From Lasioglossum baleicum (taxonomy: Eukaryota; Arthropoda; Insecta; Hymenoptera; Halictidae), in contig NC_134943.1 in NCBI RefSeq assembly GCF_051020765.1, positions 11,160,001 through 11,224,000 of the forward strand: DNA of 64,000 bases, in the 5' to 3' direction. The position numbers and the translations under genes are program-made. Positions 46,631 through 57,027 of the stretch are shown here, piece by piece. Numbering within the stretch: the first letter of the stretch is position 1; the number at the start of each line of letters is the position of its first letter. The notes beneath the pieces were generated by a model. The model saw only the letters and a list, made by a program, of their open reading frames with translations. It was not told the DNA's origin and made no database searches.

Positions 46631-49600
46631 TAACGGAACGTCTCTTTTAGATCTGAAAGTCTTACGTCCTAAAAAGACGTCTTCTCGAGGCGTCGTTTTA
46701 ACGTCTGAAGTAGGACGTATATTTTTCGAGACTTTTAAAGACCTATTAAAGACGTACTGTCTGAATGTCCAACGACAGACATCTTTGTGCTATCTGGAAT
46801 GTCACATATTTCTTGTGTCGAGATATTTAAAGGAAAAATATATCAACGCTATGTTCATTTTTGACAATATCGTAAGAATTACATTGAATTGATTTAACTG
46901 AAAATAATGTGATGTGAAACTAATGAAAATTAAGGTTACAAATGTACTCTTTCTTAGCTCTTAGCTGAGGAAGCAAGACGCAAAGAGTGACGTTTTAGCG
47001 GCATCATAATTTCGAAGATGCCAATGTTCACACATCGCAGCCTTCATCTAAAATTCTCTAAATCCTGTTGTTCGATGGTGCGTATCGAATGTGAGCCGTC
47101 CCTGTCGTGATACCATGTCCTCCGAAGTCTCCCGAGCTACAATGGCCGATGATTTTTTGCGGCGTTGATCCTCGCGCGAATTCCCGACGGTAATCCTTCC
47201 GCTGTCGGAGTCTGTTGGCTGGTAATGAAGCCTCTGCTTCAGAAATCCTCTCTGCTCGGTCTCCCTCTCTCTATCTCTCGTTCGTTGTTGGTTCCCTCTC
47301 GCCGGTCCGCGTGGCCATGAAGATGTAACATCGTGGCCAGGCCGCAATAACGAAGGGAATCGCGATACCCGGACAGATAGGTCTATGGTGATGAATGCTA
47401 GCAAGCCTCCAGCGCGGCGCTATCAATGGCATCTCCACCGGCTACTCGGTGCCCGAGGCCGATTGCAAGTCATTCTCTTGCTCGGATATATGTGTACACC
47501 GTATACAACTTCCGAGAACTTGGCGGAGAAGAAGAAGAACCAGGTGTGGCGGGACCCCACAGCGCACGGCTCTATTAAATAGAGTAACCGTGATTTAGCC
47601 GAGGTGCACACAATGCCTCGGGAAAGGGTAATGGGCCCATTCGTCGCTGATTGGCCCGCGATCGGACCGGTGTCTTCTTCTTTCGCGCAGCCTCGTCGTC
47701 GTGGCGCTCCGCGAAGTACACAGCGGATTTTATGCATTTATGAGAAAAATCAGCAGGCGTAATTTAAAATAGAAAAAACTTTAGAAGAATTTGAATACAC
47801 TGTTACGTTACTTTCAGCACGTCAACCTTCAATTACTTGCACTCCACTTTCTACATACATAACTGGGTACATGGAACTTTACACAACTCCAACGGGAATA
47901 AATTTTTATTCAATAAAATAACTATACTCCAGTGCGAGATAAATATTTGCTAGTGTGGTCGACAGCTTTGTTCGTGTTTGAGACACTAAATTTAAAGTTT
48001 CCAGATTGGAAATGCTATTAGATGTGCAAATAAGTTCGAGGCAAGAGAATCGAGCATGTAATATAGTAATTTTTCACGGTTTCGTCGAGCAGTCCCGCGA
48101 TTTCGCTCGAGGTGACAGACCATTTCAGCTCGGGAGATAAATCAAAGACTATTCTGTCGGATCGCTCGTCGAATGGGCAGTTCGATCTTCTCGTCGATCG
48201 TTTGATTTATCACCCGATGCCCCGGACGCCCTGTAATTTAGCAGTTTTTCAAACGGGCCACGTTGAAAGAGGAGCGTTAGCGACGTTTAGGTAAGCAACC
48301 GGTGATTTCCGGCGTAATTAACCGTAATTAACGGGAACAGTTAAGGAATCTGTCGGGACCGGCGATCGACGCCCCTTCGTTTAGCCCCCCCGGCAAGTCT
48401 CTAAATTCTTGTCTGCCCCTCCCACATTACTATCATGCCCTTCTAATTCATCCTAAACGCGTCCACGTTCGTTAAAGCTCGTCCATCGTTTTGTTTCGAA
48501 ACCTGCGCCGCGGAAAAGTCGCGTTAACGAGCGATGAGATATTGTGTGGAATTAATCTTGTGGTAATTTAGGGCGTTGATGCATTTGTAAACGTACCTTG
48601 AGGAGTTAACGACCCGTAGACCCACGGAAAAAAGCGCGGAAGTTACAGAATTCTATTAAAATCTTCCTGAAATAGAATTCCGTCTCGTTTCTATTCAGTC
48701 TCCGGTTAATTCGAAAAGAACAACGTTCTTCTCTTTGTCGAACGATTTAATTAACATAATCGATAACATCTGATCTGAAGACCGGCGGATCAAGTCACAG
48801 GGTTCAGAAATCCTTGGGAACTTAATTAGATATCAGCTGAGGAAGTGTCGGAGATTCGACTGGCCATTAGAAAGCTTACCTGGTGTGAGCTGTTAATATT
48901 TGAATTTGATTGGTATAATAACCCACGGGAATGGCCGGGGATTAATTAGGTGTTTCTTGGAAATTTTTCGGAATTATACGCCTCGGTTTTAGGGTCCGTA
49001 TTAGAGTCGGATAAAGACGGGCAACTAAATCAGAGATCATTATGCTGCGTGTTCACGCGAGGATACCAATTTTCAACTTTCTGTAACAGGAGACACACTT
49101 TGACGAAAATAAGAGAAATGAACGTCGGAAATTCTAATTTCATTTCGATATGCCACTAAATATTCTTTAAAAGAATATATTAAAAAACTTTTTAGTATAT
49201 TTTAATATAAGCGTGGTTTTTAAAGTTTTTTTTATATATTTTATTTTCTACTTTCATTGTCACCGGAAGCAAGTGTCTATACAAAATTTCATCAAGATTG
49301 GACTATGGGAAGAGGTTTAAAATTCGATTACAAGATTCGACGCATACAACAACAACACGGCAAGTTAATATAAGCGTGGAGAAAATATATTAAAATCCAT
49401 GGTATCGGATCAAATAAATGCAAAAGTCCAAGTCGCATCGTTAAAAATAGTGAAATCTTGATTCGCGTCGCCAGAGGAACACAGCAACAATATTATTCGC
49501 TCCCTGAAAAGAACTGCGGCGTTTTACACGACGCGGAAAAATATTGGCCGTGAAGCTTAATATATTCTTCAGTTCGAGAAGGCTATTCTAGGTATGCAGC

Positions 49601-51279
49601 CGCGAATTAAGTATGCCAGCCTCGTCGCTTTATGCATCGTTGAGCTCGTATTACCCGGGACTTTTACGAATGCAACGTAATCATTTACAATTTGCAGTCT
49701 TATTAACGTACCGTTATCTCCGCCACGTGAGAATGAAGAGACGCGAAAAGAAACGAATTCTCACTTATCATTATCATGGGCAAATTGTGGTACACGGCCA
49801 GTTCTACATTGACGCGGTTCCGTATTCGACTGTTCAGCAGACGACCCGGCATTCATCTTAACATTTATCAAATGGGAGCTCCTCTCTCTGTCCCGATAGT
49901 ATATATTAATGCACCATATAAATTCAACATTCTTCGATCCACGTGCCATTTCTCACTTTCTCCTGTTGGGAAATTGTCGTTTCTTTCACCGAATTTTCTT
50001 CCATCGTCTAATCAAATTCACGTGAAAGTGGAACATCAACGTTAAACCGTAAAATTGATTATTTATATAATTCTAAAATATCAGTGAAGTTCGCGCGCGC
50101 GCGCAGCCTACTTATAAACTTGTACGCGGTATCAGTATATCAAGAATTACATTTTCTGGTCTGACTTCTACATCTATATCCACTTTGGAGTAGAATATCC
50201 TTGATTCTACTTTCTAGAACAGTCCATAAATCTGCTTCAAAGCATTATCTCTGCTTTCTTGAACTGTTTATAAACTTACTAGACAGTTGAATCTTATTTC
50301 ACTCCTTGCTCTAGAATTTCTACGATTGCTGATTAGAACGTCTTCGAAGGTAATGATTTCTCGCAGGAAATCTACATTCATTAAATAGCTACACATACTG
50401 TAATGGTCGAACATCAACAACCAAAAAGTAGAATCCTTAAATTTACAAACACTTTTATATACTAATTCTAACTGATTAAAATGATCGAGAACAAACGTAA
50501 TCGTCTACGAAGCTCCTGTATCTTACAATTAAGGCAATTTTTATTTAGCATGAAATGTCAGTGTACAAATGTCAGGATGTAACAGACCAAGTGGTTAACA
50601 TAATCGGATTACCGTTTACCTTGATAAAATACGGGACACGTCATGAAGGATCTAAGCTTCGCAGCCTTCGAGCCGCTAACATCTTCGTGTCGAAGACTAA
50701 CAATAATCTATCGCGAAGCGGTTAAACCACAATTTGCATTAATGCTCGTCCCCTTCGAGACTCGGAGAACTCGCGGCCGCCAATTTCCGACCGGCAGGGT
50801 GTTAATTTTCTCCGGCGTCAAAACACCGCGCGGTAGACGAGGATTCAATCGAGCAACATTTAGAAGCCGATATTATGCCCGATCGTGCACGTGTCCGCAC
50901 GCTGGTGTGATCGAATTTGAGTCACGTACGGCCGCACGAAAGTATCCTCGAAACAATAATCAATCCCCCTAGCAGCCACTTCGAATCCGGAGCTACCTCG
51001 CAAATTAGCAGTTACTCCGCTGACAAATTAATAGTTGAACGAGGCCGGGACAGCTGGCATGAAATTTCGACGAATTAGCGCCTAGCGATGGGACGAAACA
51101 CATCGTAAATCCTTGGCGAGGGCCTGTTACAAATCTCTGTGGACACCTTGATCAACTCAGGTAATTAGTTTGAAGCACTATCAGGTGTCTCGGGATGTTT
51201 GTACTTCTGATCGGCTTCTCTTTGTCGGCTGGGAGATGATGGAAGCTGATGTCTGGCGATTTGGTTGTTCGATTTTACC
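46631..51279. other. Non-coding spacer with one MITE fragment and GC-richer patches
   Basis: GC-richer at 47050-47720 and 48060-48640. 50093-50105 is an alternating (GC)n run. Scattered frames of 60-118 codons (for example 47048-47404 minus, 50643-50972 plus) lack domains and splice structure. Confidence 0.45.
47720..47820. mobile_element. MITE fragment, TAGACTGCGGATC family, left end only
   Basis: ACAGCGGATTTTATGCATTTATGAG followed by 'cagcaggcgtaatttaaaatagaaaaaactttagaagaatttgaatacactgtta' matches the 16247 copy. The right terminus is missing. Confidence 0.7.
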
Positions 51280-51907
51280 CACCGATCTTCATGCTCGTCT
51301 TCATCCTCATCTTGGTCTTTAAAATGGTCCTCACGTTGATTCTCATCTTCATCCCCATCTTGCTCTTTAAAAGGTCCTCATGTTGATTCTCATCTTCATC
51401 CTCATCTTGTTCTTTAAAATGGTCCTCATGTTGATTTTCATCTTCATTCTCAACTTCATGCTCATCTTGATCTTTAAAATGGTCCCCATGTTGATTTTCA
51501 TCTTCATCCTTCTCTTGGCCTTTAAGATGATCCTCATGTGGATTCGGATGCTCATCCTCATCCTCATCTTGCTTTTTAAAATGGTCCTCATCTTGCCTTT
51601 TAAAATGGTCCTCATGTTGATTCTCATGCTCGTCTTCATCCTCATCTTGCTCTTTAAAATCGTCCTCATGTTGATTCTCATCGTCTTGATCCTCATCTGG
51701 CTCTTTCAAATGGTCCTCATGTTGATTCTCATCTTCATCCTCATCTTGCTCTTTAAAATCGTCCTCATGTTGATTCTCATCGTCTTGATCCTCATCTGGC
51801 TCTTTCAAATGGTCCTCATGTTGATTCTCATCTTCATCCTCATCTTGCTCTTTAAAATCGTCCTCATGTTGATTCTCATCGTCTTGATCCTCATCTGGCT
51901 CTTTCAA
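51275..51907 (-). CDS. Doubtful 210-codon acidic-repeat frame inside the minisatellite
   Basis: The minus strand reads repeats of 16-17 residues such as KEQDEDEDENQHEDHL and KEPDEDQDDENQHEDDF, rich in Asp/Glu/Gln/His. The frame shifts into a Met/Lys/Arg-rich read in its last 35 codons, so the acidic frame is already broken at one end. All unit lengths in the core are multiples of 3, which keeps the frame open without selection. There is no promoter, splice site, signal peptide or flanking unique coding sequence. I regard it as more likely non-coding. Confidence 0.15.
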   Translation of the reverse strand: MKEPDEDQDDENQHEDDFKEQDEDEDENQHEDHLKEPDEDQDDENQHEDDFKEQDEDEDENQHEDHLKEPDEDQDDENQHEDDFKEQDEDEDEHENQHEDHFKRQDEDHFKKQDEDEDEHPNPHEDHLKGQEKDEDENQHGDHFKDQDEHEVENEDENQHEDHFKEQDEDEDENQHEDLLKSKMGMKMRINVRTILKTKMRMKTSMKIGG

Positions 51908-52480
51908 ATGGTCCTCATGTTGATTCTCACCTTCATCCTCATCTTGCTCTTTAAAATCGTCCTCATGTTGATTCTCATCGTCTTGATCCTCATCTAGCTC
52001 TTTGAAATGGTCCTCATGTTGATTCTCATCTTCATCCTCATCTTCATCCTCATCTTGCTCTTTAAAATGGGCCTCAGATTGATTCCCATCCTAATCCTCA
52101 TCTTAGTCTCTAAAATGATCCTCACGCCGATCCTCAATTCTATTCTCATGCTCATCCTCATCCTCAGTCTGATCCTTTGCTTCATCTTCATCTGGATCCT
52201 CAATCTGATCCTAATCCTGAGCCACACCGTGTACTTCATCCTGATCTGACTCTTCAACTTCATCCTGAACTGGATCATCAACCCGATCCTCATTTCGATC
52301 GTCATTCTGGTCTTCACCCGGCATCTTCATCCGCTATCTTCCTCCTCCTCCTCCACCTCCTCACCCTAGTCTTTACTTCGTTGTTCATCTCGATCCTGAT
52401 CACCATTCTCATCGATCATCCTCACTCTTATCTCCCGTTTCATTTTTATCGAACCGATCATTATCCGCAATCTACACAAG
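51280..52480. repeat. 48/51-bp minisatellite with 99-bp higher-order unit
   Basis: TCCTCATGTTGATTCTCATC recurs at intervals of 48, 51, 54 or 60 bp. From 51666 to 52014 the spacing alternates 51 and 48, so a 99-bp unit is repeated almost identically 3.5 times. Edges (51300-51600, 52060-52480) are diverged, down to simple 'catcctcatc' iterations. A related array lies at 53291-53866. Confidence 0.92.
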
Positions 52481-53290
52481 TAGTAATATCGTAGTCCCAC
52501 GGTGTTGCTGACATATGCCTTTGGCCAAGCTCATGTTCCAAACGGTTATCGATCGTGGATCGACGGGTCTCTGTTAGATCGCGATCAATAGTGTCGACGT
52601 GGTTACACGGCTACTTAACCGGGCCTACGGAACATTCCGAAACAGGTGTTTAACTTATTCGCCGGTCTCGTTCGCGAAAATGAATTGCCAGCCGGGAATC
52701 GCGTGGCACAACGGCGAACAAACGCCAGGGACCAGCAGCGGCGCGACTCCCGTACACCATATAATTCGAGAATCATTAATCAAACCGCTAGGGAACGTTA
52801 ATTAATTATTTACATCCTTCTCCATCCCGGTGACCGTTAATGGTTATTGATTCCAGCGCCGCCGTCTCGATTTTGACTTTCGGCCGTGCAGCTGCCGCGA
52901 TACCGATCGGAATTGCGAGTTTGCCAGGCTACAAAGTGGATGTTAGGATCGGTTTGATCACGGATGCTGCTGATCGAACGCCTCCTGGCCGTGTCTTTTG
53001 CTCGATGATTGTATGAACGTGTGCGCTATCGGTCGTCATCGAACCTCCCAGCCCGCCTTTTCGCGTTTTCGCATACTTTCCGTGGACGTTCGGCCTTCTG
53101 CTGTTGCTATCATGCTTCCCCTGACATCGTCGAACTTACTGTCTCTGCTCTTATCGTACGGAAGGCTCCTTTAATTGCGTGTCAATGAACCTTCGACGAC
53201 CTCGTTCGAAGAAACTGTTTCAATAATTATCTTGCATGCTAAGATGCAGGTGAATTGCAATTGATATTACTTTTATCAACGTATGCATAT
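52481..53290. other. Non-coding spacer between two related minisatellites
   Basis: GC-richer unique DNA. No exon recognised. Confidence 0.4.
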
Positions 53291-53866
53291 ATATGAATTA
53301 GTTGGTCCTCTTGTTGATGCTCATGCTCATTCTCATCATGGTCTTTGAAATGGTCCTCATGTTGATCCTCATGCTCCTCCTCATCTTGGTCTTTGAAATG
53401 GTCCTCATGTTGATCCTCATGCTCATCCCCAGAGAAACTGTTTTAAACATAACCTTGCATGCTAAAACGTGTGCATATATGAATTAGTTGGTCTTCATGT
53501 TGATGCTCATGCTCATCCTCATCTTGCTCTTTAAAATTGTCCTCATATTGATGCTGATGCTCACCTTCATCTTGGTCTTTGAAGTGGTCCTCATATGTTG
53601 ATCCTCATGCTCATCCTCAGAGAAACTGTCTTAAAAATTATATTGTATGCTAAAACGTGTGCATATATGAATTAGTTGATCCTCATATCGATGCTCATAC
53701 TCACCCTCATCTTGGTCTTTGAAATGGTCCTCATGTTGATCCTCATGCTCCTCCTCATCTTGGTTTTTGAAATGGTCCTCATGTTGATCCTCGTGCTCAT
53801 CCCCAGAGAAACTGTTTTAAACATAACCTTGCATGCTAAAACGTGTGCATATATGAATTAATTGCT
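53291..53866. repeat. 187-bp higher-order array containing the same minisatellite unit
   Basis: ATATGAATTAGTTG occurs at 53291, 53477 and 53665, with a last variant at 53850 (186, 188, 185 bp). Each unit combines 'tcctcatgttgatcctcatgctc' iterations, as in the 51280-52480 array, with a unique part, 'agagaaactgttttaaacataaccttgcatgctaaaacgtgtgc'. Confidence 0.92.
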
Positions 53867-53907
53867 AGCAATACATCGATGTAAACTTCTCATTTCATTC
53901 TGTACAG

Positions 53908-53969
53908 ACAGCCTTCCATCGCTGACTGTACATCAGCACGAAGATCCAAACGAAACGGCGATGGTTTGA
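53908..53969 (+). CDS. Candidate alternative last exon of the supported gene
   Basis: A good acceptor (catttcattctgtacag) precedes 53908. With the single G carried from the donor at 13552 the frame reads GAC (Asp), then 19 more codons (SLPSLTVHQHEDPNETAMV) to TGA at 53967-53969. Like the exon at 21281 it begins with Asp and is short, polar and Ser/His-containing. The tail ending NETAMV might be a PDZ-type C-terminus, though Ala at -2 makes that weak. Chance is a real possibility for so short a frame, and the 40-kb intron is long. It could equally belong to another gene or to none. Confidence 0.3.
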
Positions 53970-54879
53970 AATGACTCACCGAAGCCACGATCATTTTCGT
54001 GGAGTCACGAAGACCTCCCAAAAGTACGATCGAACGTCACCCACTGAAGTCGAGTGTTTAGTACAGTTCGTGACTGTCGGAAGCAGAAGAAATCGCTCGG
54101 AAATGTCAAGGTCCCCGAGAAATCAGGCCACAGGAGGAGCCATCGCATCGAGGATCGATCTGCGGCTAGGTAATGGCTACCCATTAATGAATAGCCCGTT
54201 CTATTCGCGACGTCCAGGTAGGTGGAGGAACCACAAAGTAGCCGAAAGTATCGGTCCGGGAACTTCGAACGATCGTTCCCGAACAAGAGTTTTTACGTTT
54301 CTCCGTGGCATGCCGGTCTGGATTCGCGGAAGAGTTTCTAGGTTCTCCCGTTAATACCCCGTTATTATCTCACAAGTTCGCTGCTCGTACGAAATACGAG
54401 CTACCCGGCCGATTTGAATGCCGGTTTTGTTCTAATGGGACCCCATTTGGCAGCCGAGAACGTACTTAAAAGAACGGCGCTCCTCGAGGAGGACCGGCAG
54501 AGAAATTATATGATCTGATTAACACCAGGGGGGTTTGCGGTTTTAAAATACCGAAAAAACCTTTTTCAAATTGGTCCAACGACTTGAATCTTTTTTTCAT
54601 CGTATAAGAGTTCGTATTGGTATCACTGGTGATCGTAGACATTTTTATACTGGTGGGCAGTCGAAAGGCAAGATTGAGTAGAGGATCAGTGGATCCGAGG
54701 TTGTGCTAGGCTAGCATGATCTTCGTCAAACTGCTTCAGGTCGGTTTAATCCTCCAGAATCAGCTTTAGTCCCTTTCGATCTGCCCTAGCACGTTCTAAT
54801 TAGCTTCGCTCCACTTTGACCCGTCTTAGCTGACACTATAAAGCTTTAAGGTGGTCCAGAGCAGTCTGGTTAGCTCCGT
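53970..54879. other. Non-coding, GC-richer
   Basis: A 127-codon plus frame (53971-54354) follows the candidate stop and has no domain; it would be 3' UTR if the exon at 53908 is real. No clear AATAAA nearby. Confidence 0.4.
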
Positions 54880-55185
54880 CTGAGATCAGAAAGCTTCGGT
54901 ATCACCTAATTTGCTCGGATACATCTTGGATCATCAAGCTTCCACAGACTCCGATCTGTTCTAGCTTGCTGCTTCGTAGGATCAGCTTCGACGTACCCCA
55001 ATCTTTTCTATTTTGCTCTATTTTAGGTCAGTTAGCTTCGATATCACCTAATTTGCTCTGATACCTCTTGGATCAGCTAGCTTCCACAGACTCTGGTCTG
55101 TTCTAGCTTGTTCCTTCGTAGGATCAGCTTCGACGTGCCCTAATCTTTTCTATTTTGCTCTATTTTAGGTCAGCTAGCTTCGACA
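54880..55185. repeat. 142-bp tandem repeat, about 2.2 copies
   Basis: ATCACCTAATTTGCTC is at 54901 and 55043. 'ttctattttgctctattttaggtcag' recurs 142 bp apart (55013 and 55155 region). Neighbouring sequence has looser 'agcttcg'/'ctgatct' iterations from 54700. Confidence 0.85.
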
Positions 55186-55798
55186 AGTCCTATTTTCAAT
55201 CTTAGTTCCTGCTTAGACAACTTAAAGCAGTCGCACGCCTGGTACTTCAGCTTCAACAGGTTCAGCAGGTTCCAAGATCCCCGCCTGACAATCCGAATTC
55301 ACTGCACTGTTCTCCCCCGGTGATCCTCCTAGACAACTGAAAGCAAACGGACTCCAGGATCTTCGGCAGACTTCGGCTTGTTCCAGAGCTCGCACCAGCC
55401 AGCTTCCGCTGGCTCCAATCACTCGTGTGCTCGCTCCAGGATTACCTGGGCATAGAGAAGAGCAGGCACGTCGACACGTAGCATTAAATCTAATGAACGG
55501 CATCTCCCGTTCCGTGTATCGTGTTCCGCGAGAACGCATCGCAACGGTGCGATTCAGGTCGGAACGGGCGAGAACGTCGAGGAGAGGAGGTTCTCTCGGC
55601 TCTCGGTGTAACGCGTCCGTGGCAATCGTCGAAACTTCGCGCCAGCTGTTATTCACTGAAACTATTAATTTATTCCTGTTGCCAGGGCCCCGGCCTAAGT
55701 ACGGTGTAAACGCGCTCGAAGCTATAGCGATTCGGGCGGCGTTGCGAGCGGCGATCGGCCGATCCGATACACATTGCCCGAGAAAGCCGGCTGATGGG

Positions 55799-55842
<44 letters not shown>

Positions 55843-56156
55843 TTCTCCGTAGAGCGGAGAGCAGCCCCGGTAAACCGAGAAGGTGCGTTGTGTGGGTTGA
55901 TTGCAGGGTGCAGCACGGTGTTTGCTTTATAAATCGTGCCCCGGTCCACGAGAATGAGAGGAGAAAACGGGGAAGGGTCGGGGGGCGCGGAGAGCGCGAT
56001 AGAGGGGCGAGAGGGACGGACGCCGCGATTGATATCGTTCTGAAATTGGGTTATGATTTATCGGGATTTCGGGTCTCCGGCTCCTCCGCGCTCGCTCGTA
56101 CCGGACGATTGAATACGCGCCAAGGCACGAACGCCGTCGAACTGCTGCCTTCACTC
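55186..56156. other. GC-rich non-coding island
   Basis: Frames of 140-145 codons occur on both strands with Arg/Ser-rich reads of CpG-rich DNA. No domain or splice pattern was found. It may be a promoter-type region of a gene outside my recognition. Confidence 0.4.
55803..55846. repeat. (CT)n microsatellite
   Basis: A CT run of about 36 bases, then imperfect 'gtctctttctccg'. Confidence 0.93.
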
Positions 56157-56690
56157 GTGGAAATCGCGGTAGGACCTCGATCGTTGCGCAACTTGATCAT
56201 ATTACGAACATGGTCTACGTAGCTACTTCTACCGAGTCCACGAAGGAGATTAATCTGAATGAGGTAGATTGAAAAATAAAAGAAAATTATCAAGGGAGGA
56301 TTTGAACAGATATCTTGATCAAGAGATCATAGAAAGCATCGGTGGATTGGACGAACCCTCGAAAGTTGCGTTCGTGGAAACCGCGGTAGGACCTCGATCG
56401 TTGCAAAACAGTTTGACCTAGCGATACTGGAAGGAACTTTTGCTTTTTCGAGCACGAGGATCGATGACCATTGAACTAATCCATTTTGATTATGAACGAA
56501 CGTGTTCTACGGAGCTACTTCTACCGAATCCAAGAAGGAGATTAACCTCAAAGAGGCGAATCAAAAAATAAAATAAAATTTCCAAGAAAGGATTTGAATA
56601 GAAATCTTGATCAAGAGATCATCGAAAGCATCTGTGGGTTGGACGTAACCTCGAAAGTCGCGTTCGCTTATGCGATTTTCTCGGAGACCA
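56157..56690. repeat. Diverged tandem duplication of about 220-290 bp
   Basis: CGCGGTAGGACCTCGATCGTTG occurs at 56165 and 56382. 'gagctacttctaccga(g/a)tcca' occurs near 56220 and 56512, and 'cttgatcaagagatcat(a/c)gaaagcatc' near 56313 and 56606. The second copy has an insertion of about 75 bp. Confidence 0.8.
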
Positions 56691-56970
56691 CCGGACAACC
56701 TGGACGCAAGGTTACTCGGAATCGGCCGTGCTCGCTGGCGGCCATTTTTCGCCGATACCGCGATCGTCGACGGGGCCCTGGTTTCCACCAACTACCGATA
56801 CTTAGGTAATAACCCGGTAATGACGGGCTCCGTTCGAACAGATTTACTTTTTCTTCGGCTCGCGTGTATCTGCGCGACCAGAGGAGCAAAAGGGGGTCCG
56901 AGGCAGTCGCGCAAGAGGAGGGGTGGGAGGGGGGGGGACGAGGTTGCAGAGCAAACACGCCAGCGTGGAG

Positions 56971-57027
56971 GATGATGATGATGATAATGATAATGATGAT
57001 GACGATAATGATGATGACGATGATGAG
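56971..57027. repeat. (GAT)n-type imperfect microsatellite
   Basis: Iterated 'gatgatgatgataatgataatgatgatgac'. It gives Met/Ile and His/Tyr pseudo-frames. Confidence 0.9.

Noticed and set aside
50976..50996. 'cttcgaatccgg' as a tRNA B box
   Set aside because: No acceptor stem, A box or cloverleaf could be drawn around it; the same holds for 'ggttcgaatcg' at 10625.
53971..54354. 127-codon frame after the 53908 exon as a gene
   Set aside because: No domain, no acceptor or donor of matching phase, and an overlapping 93-codon frame on the other strand.
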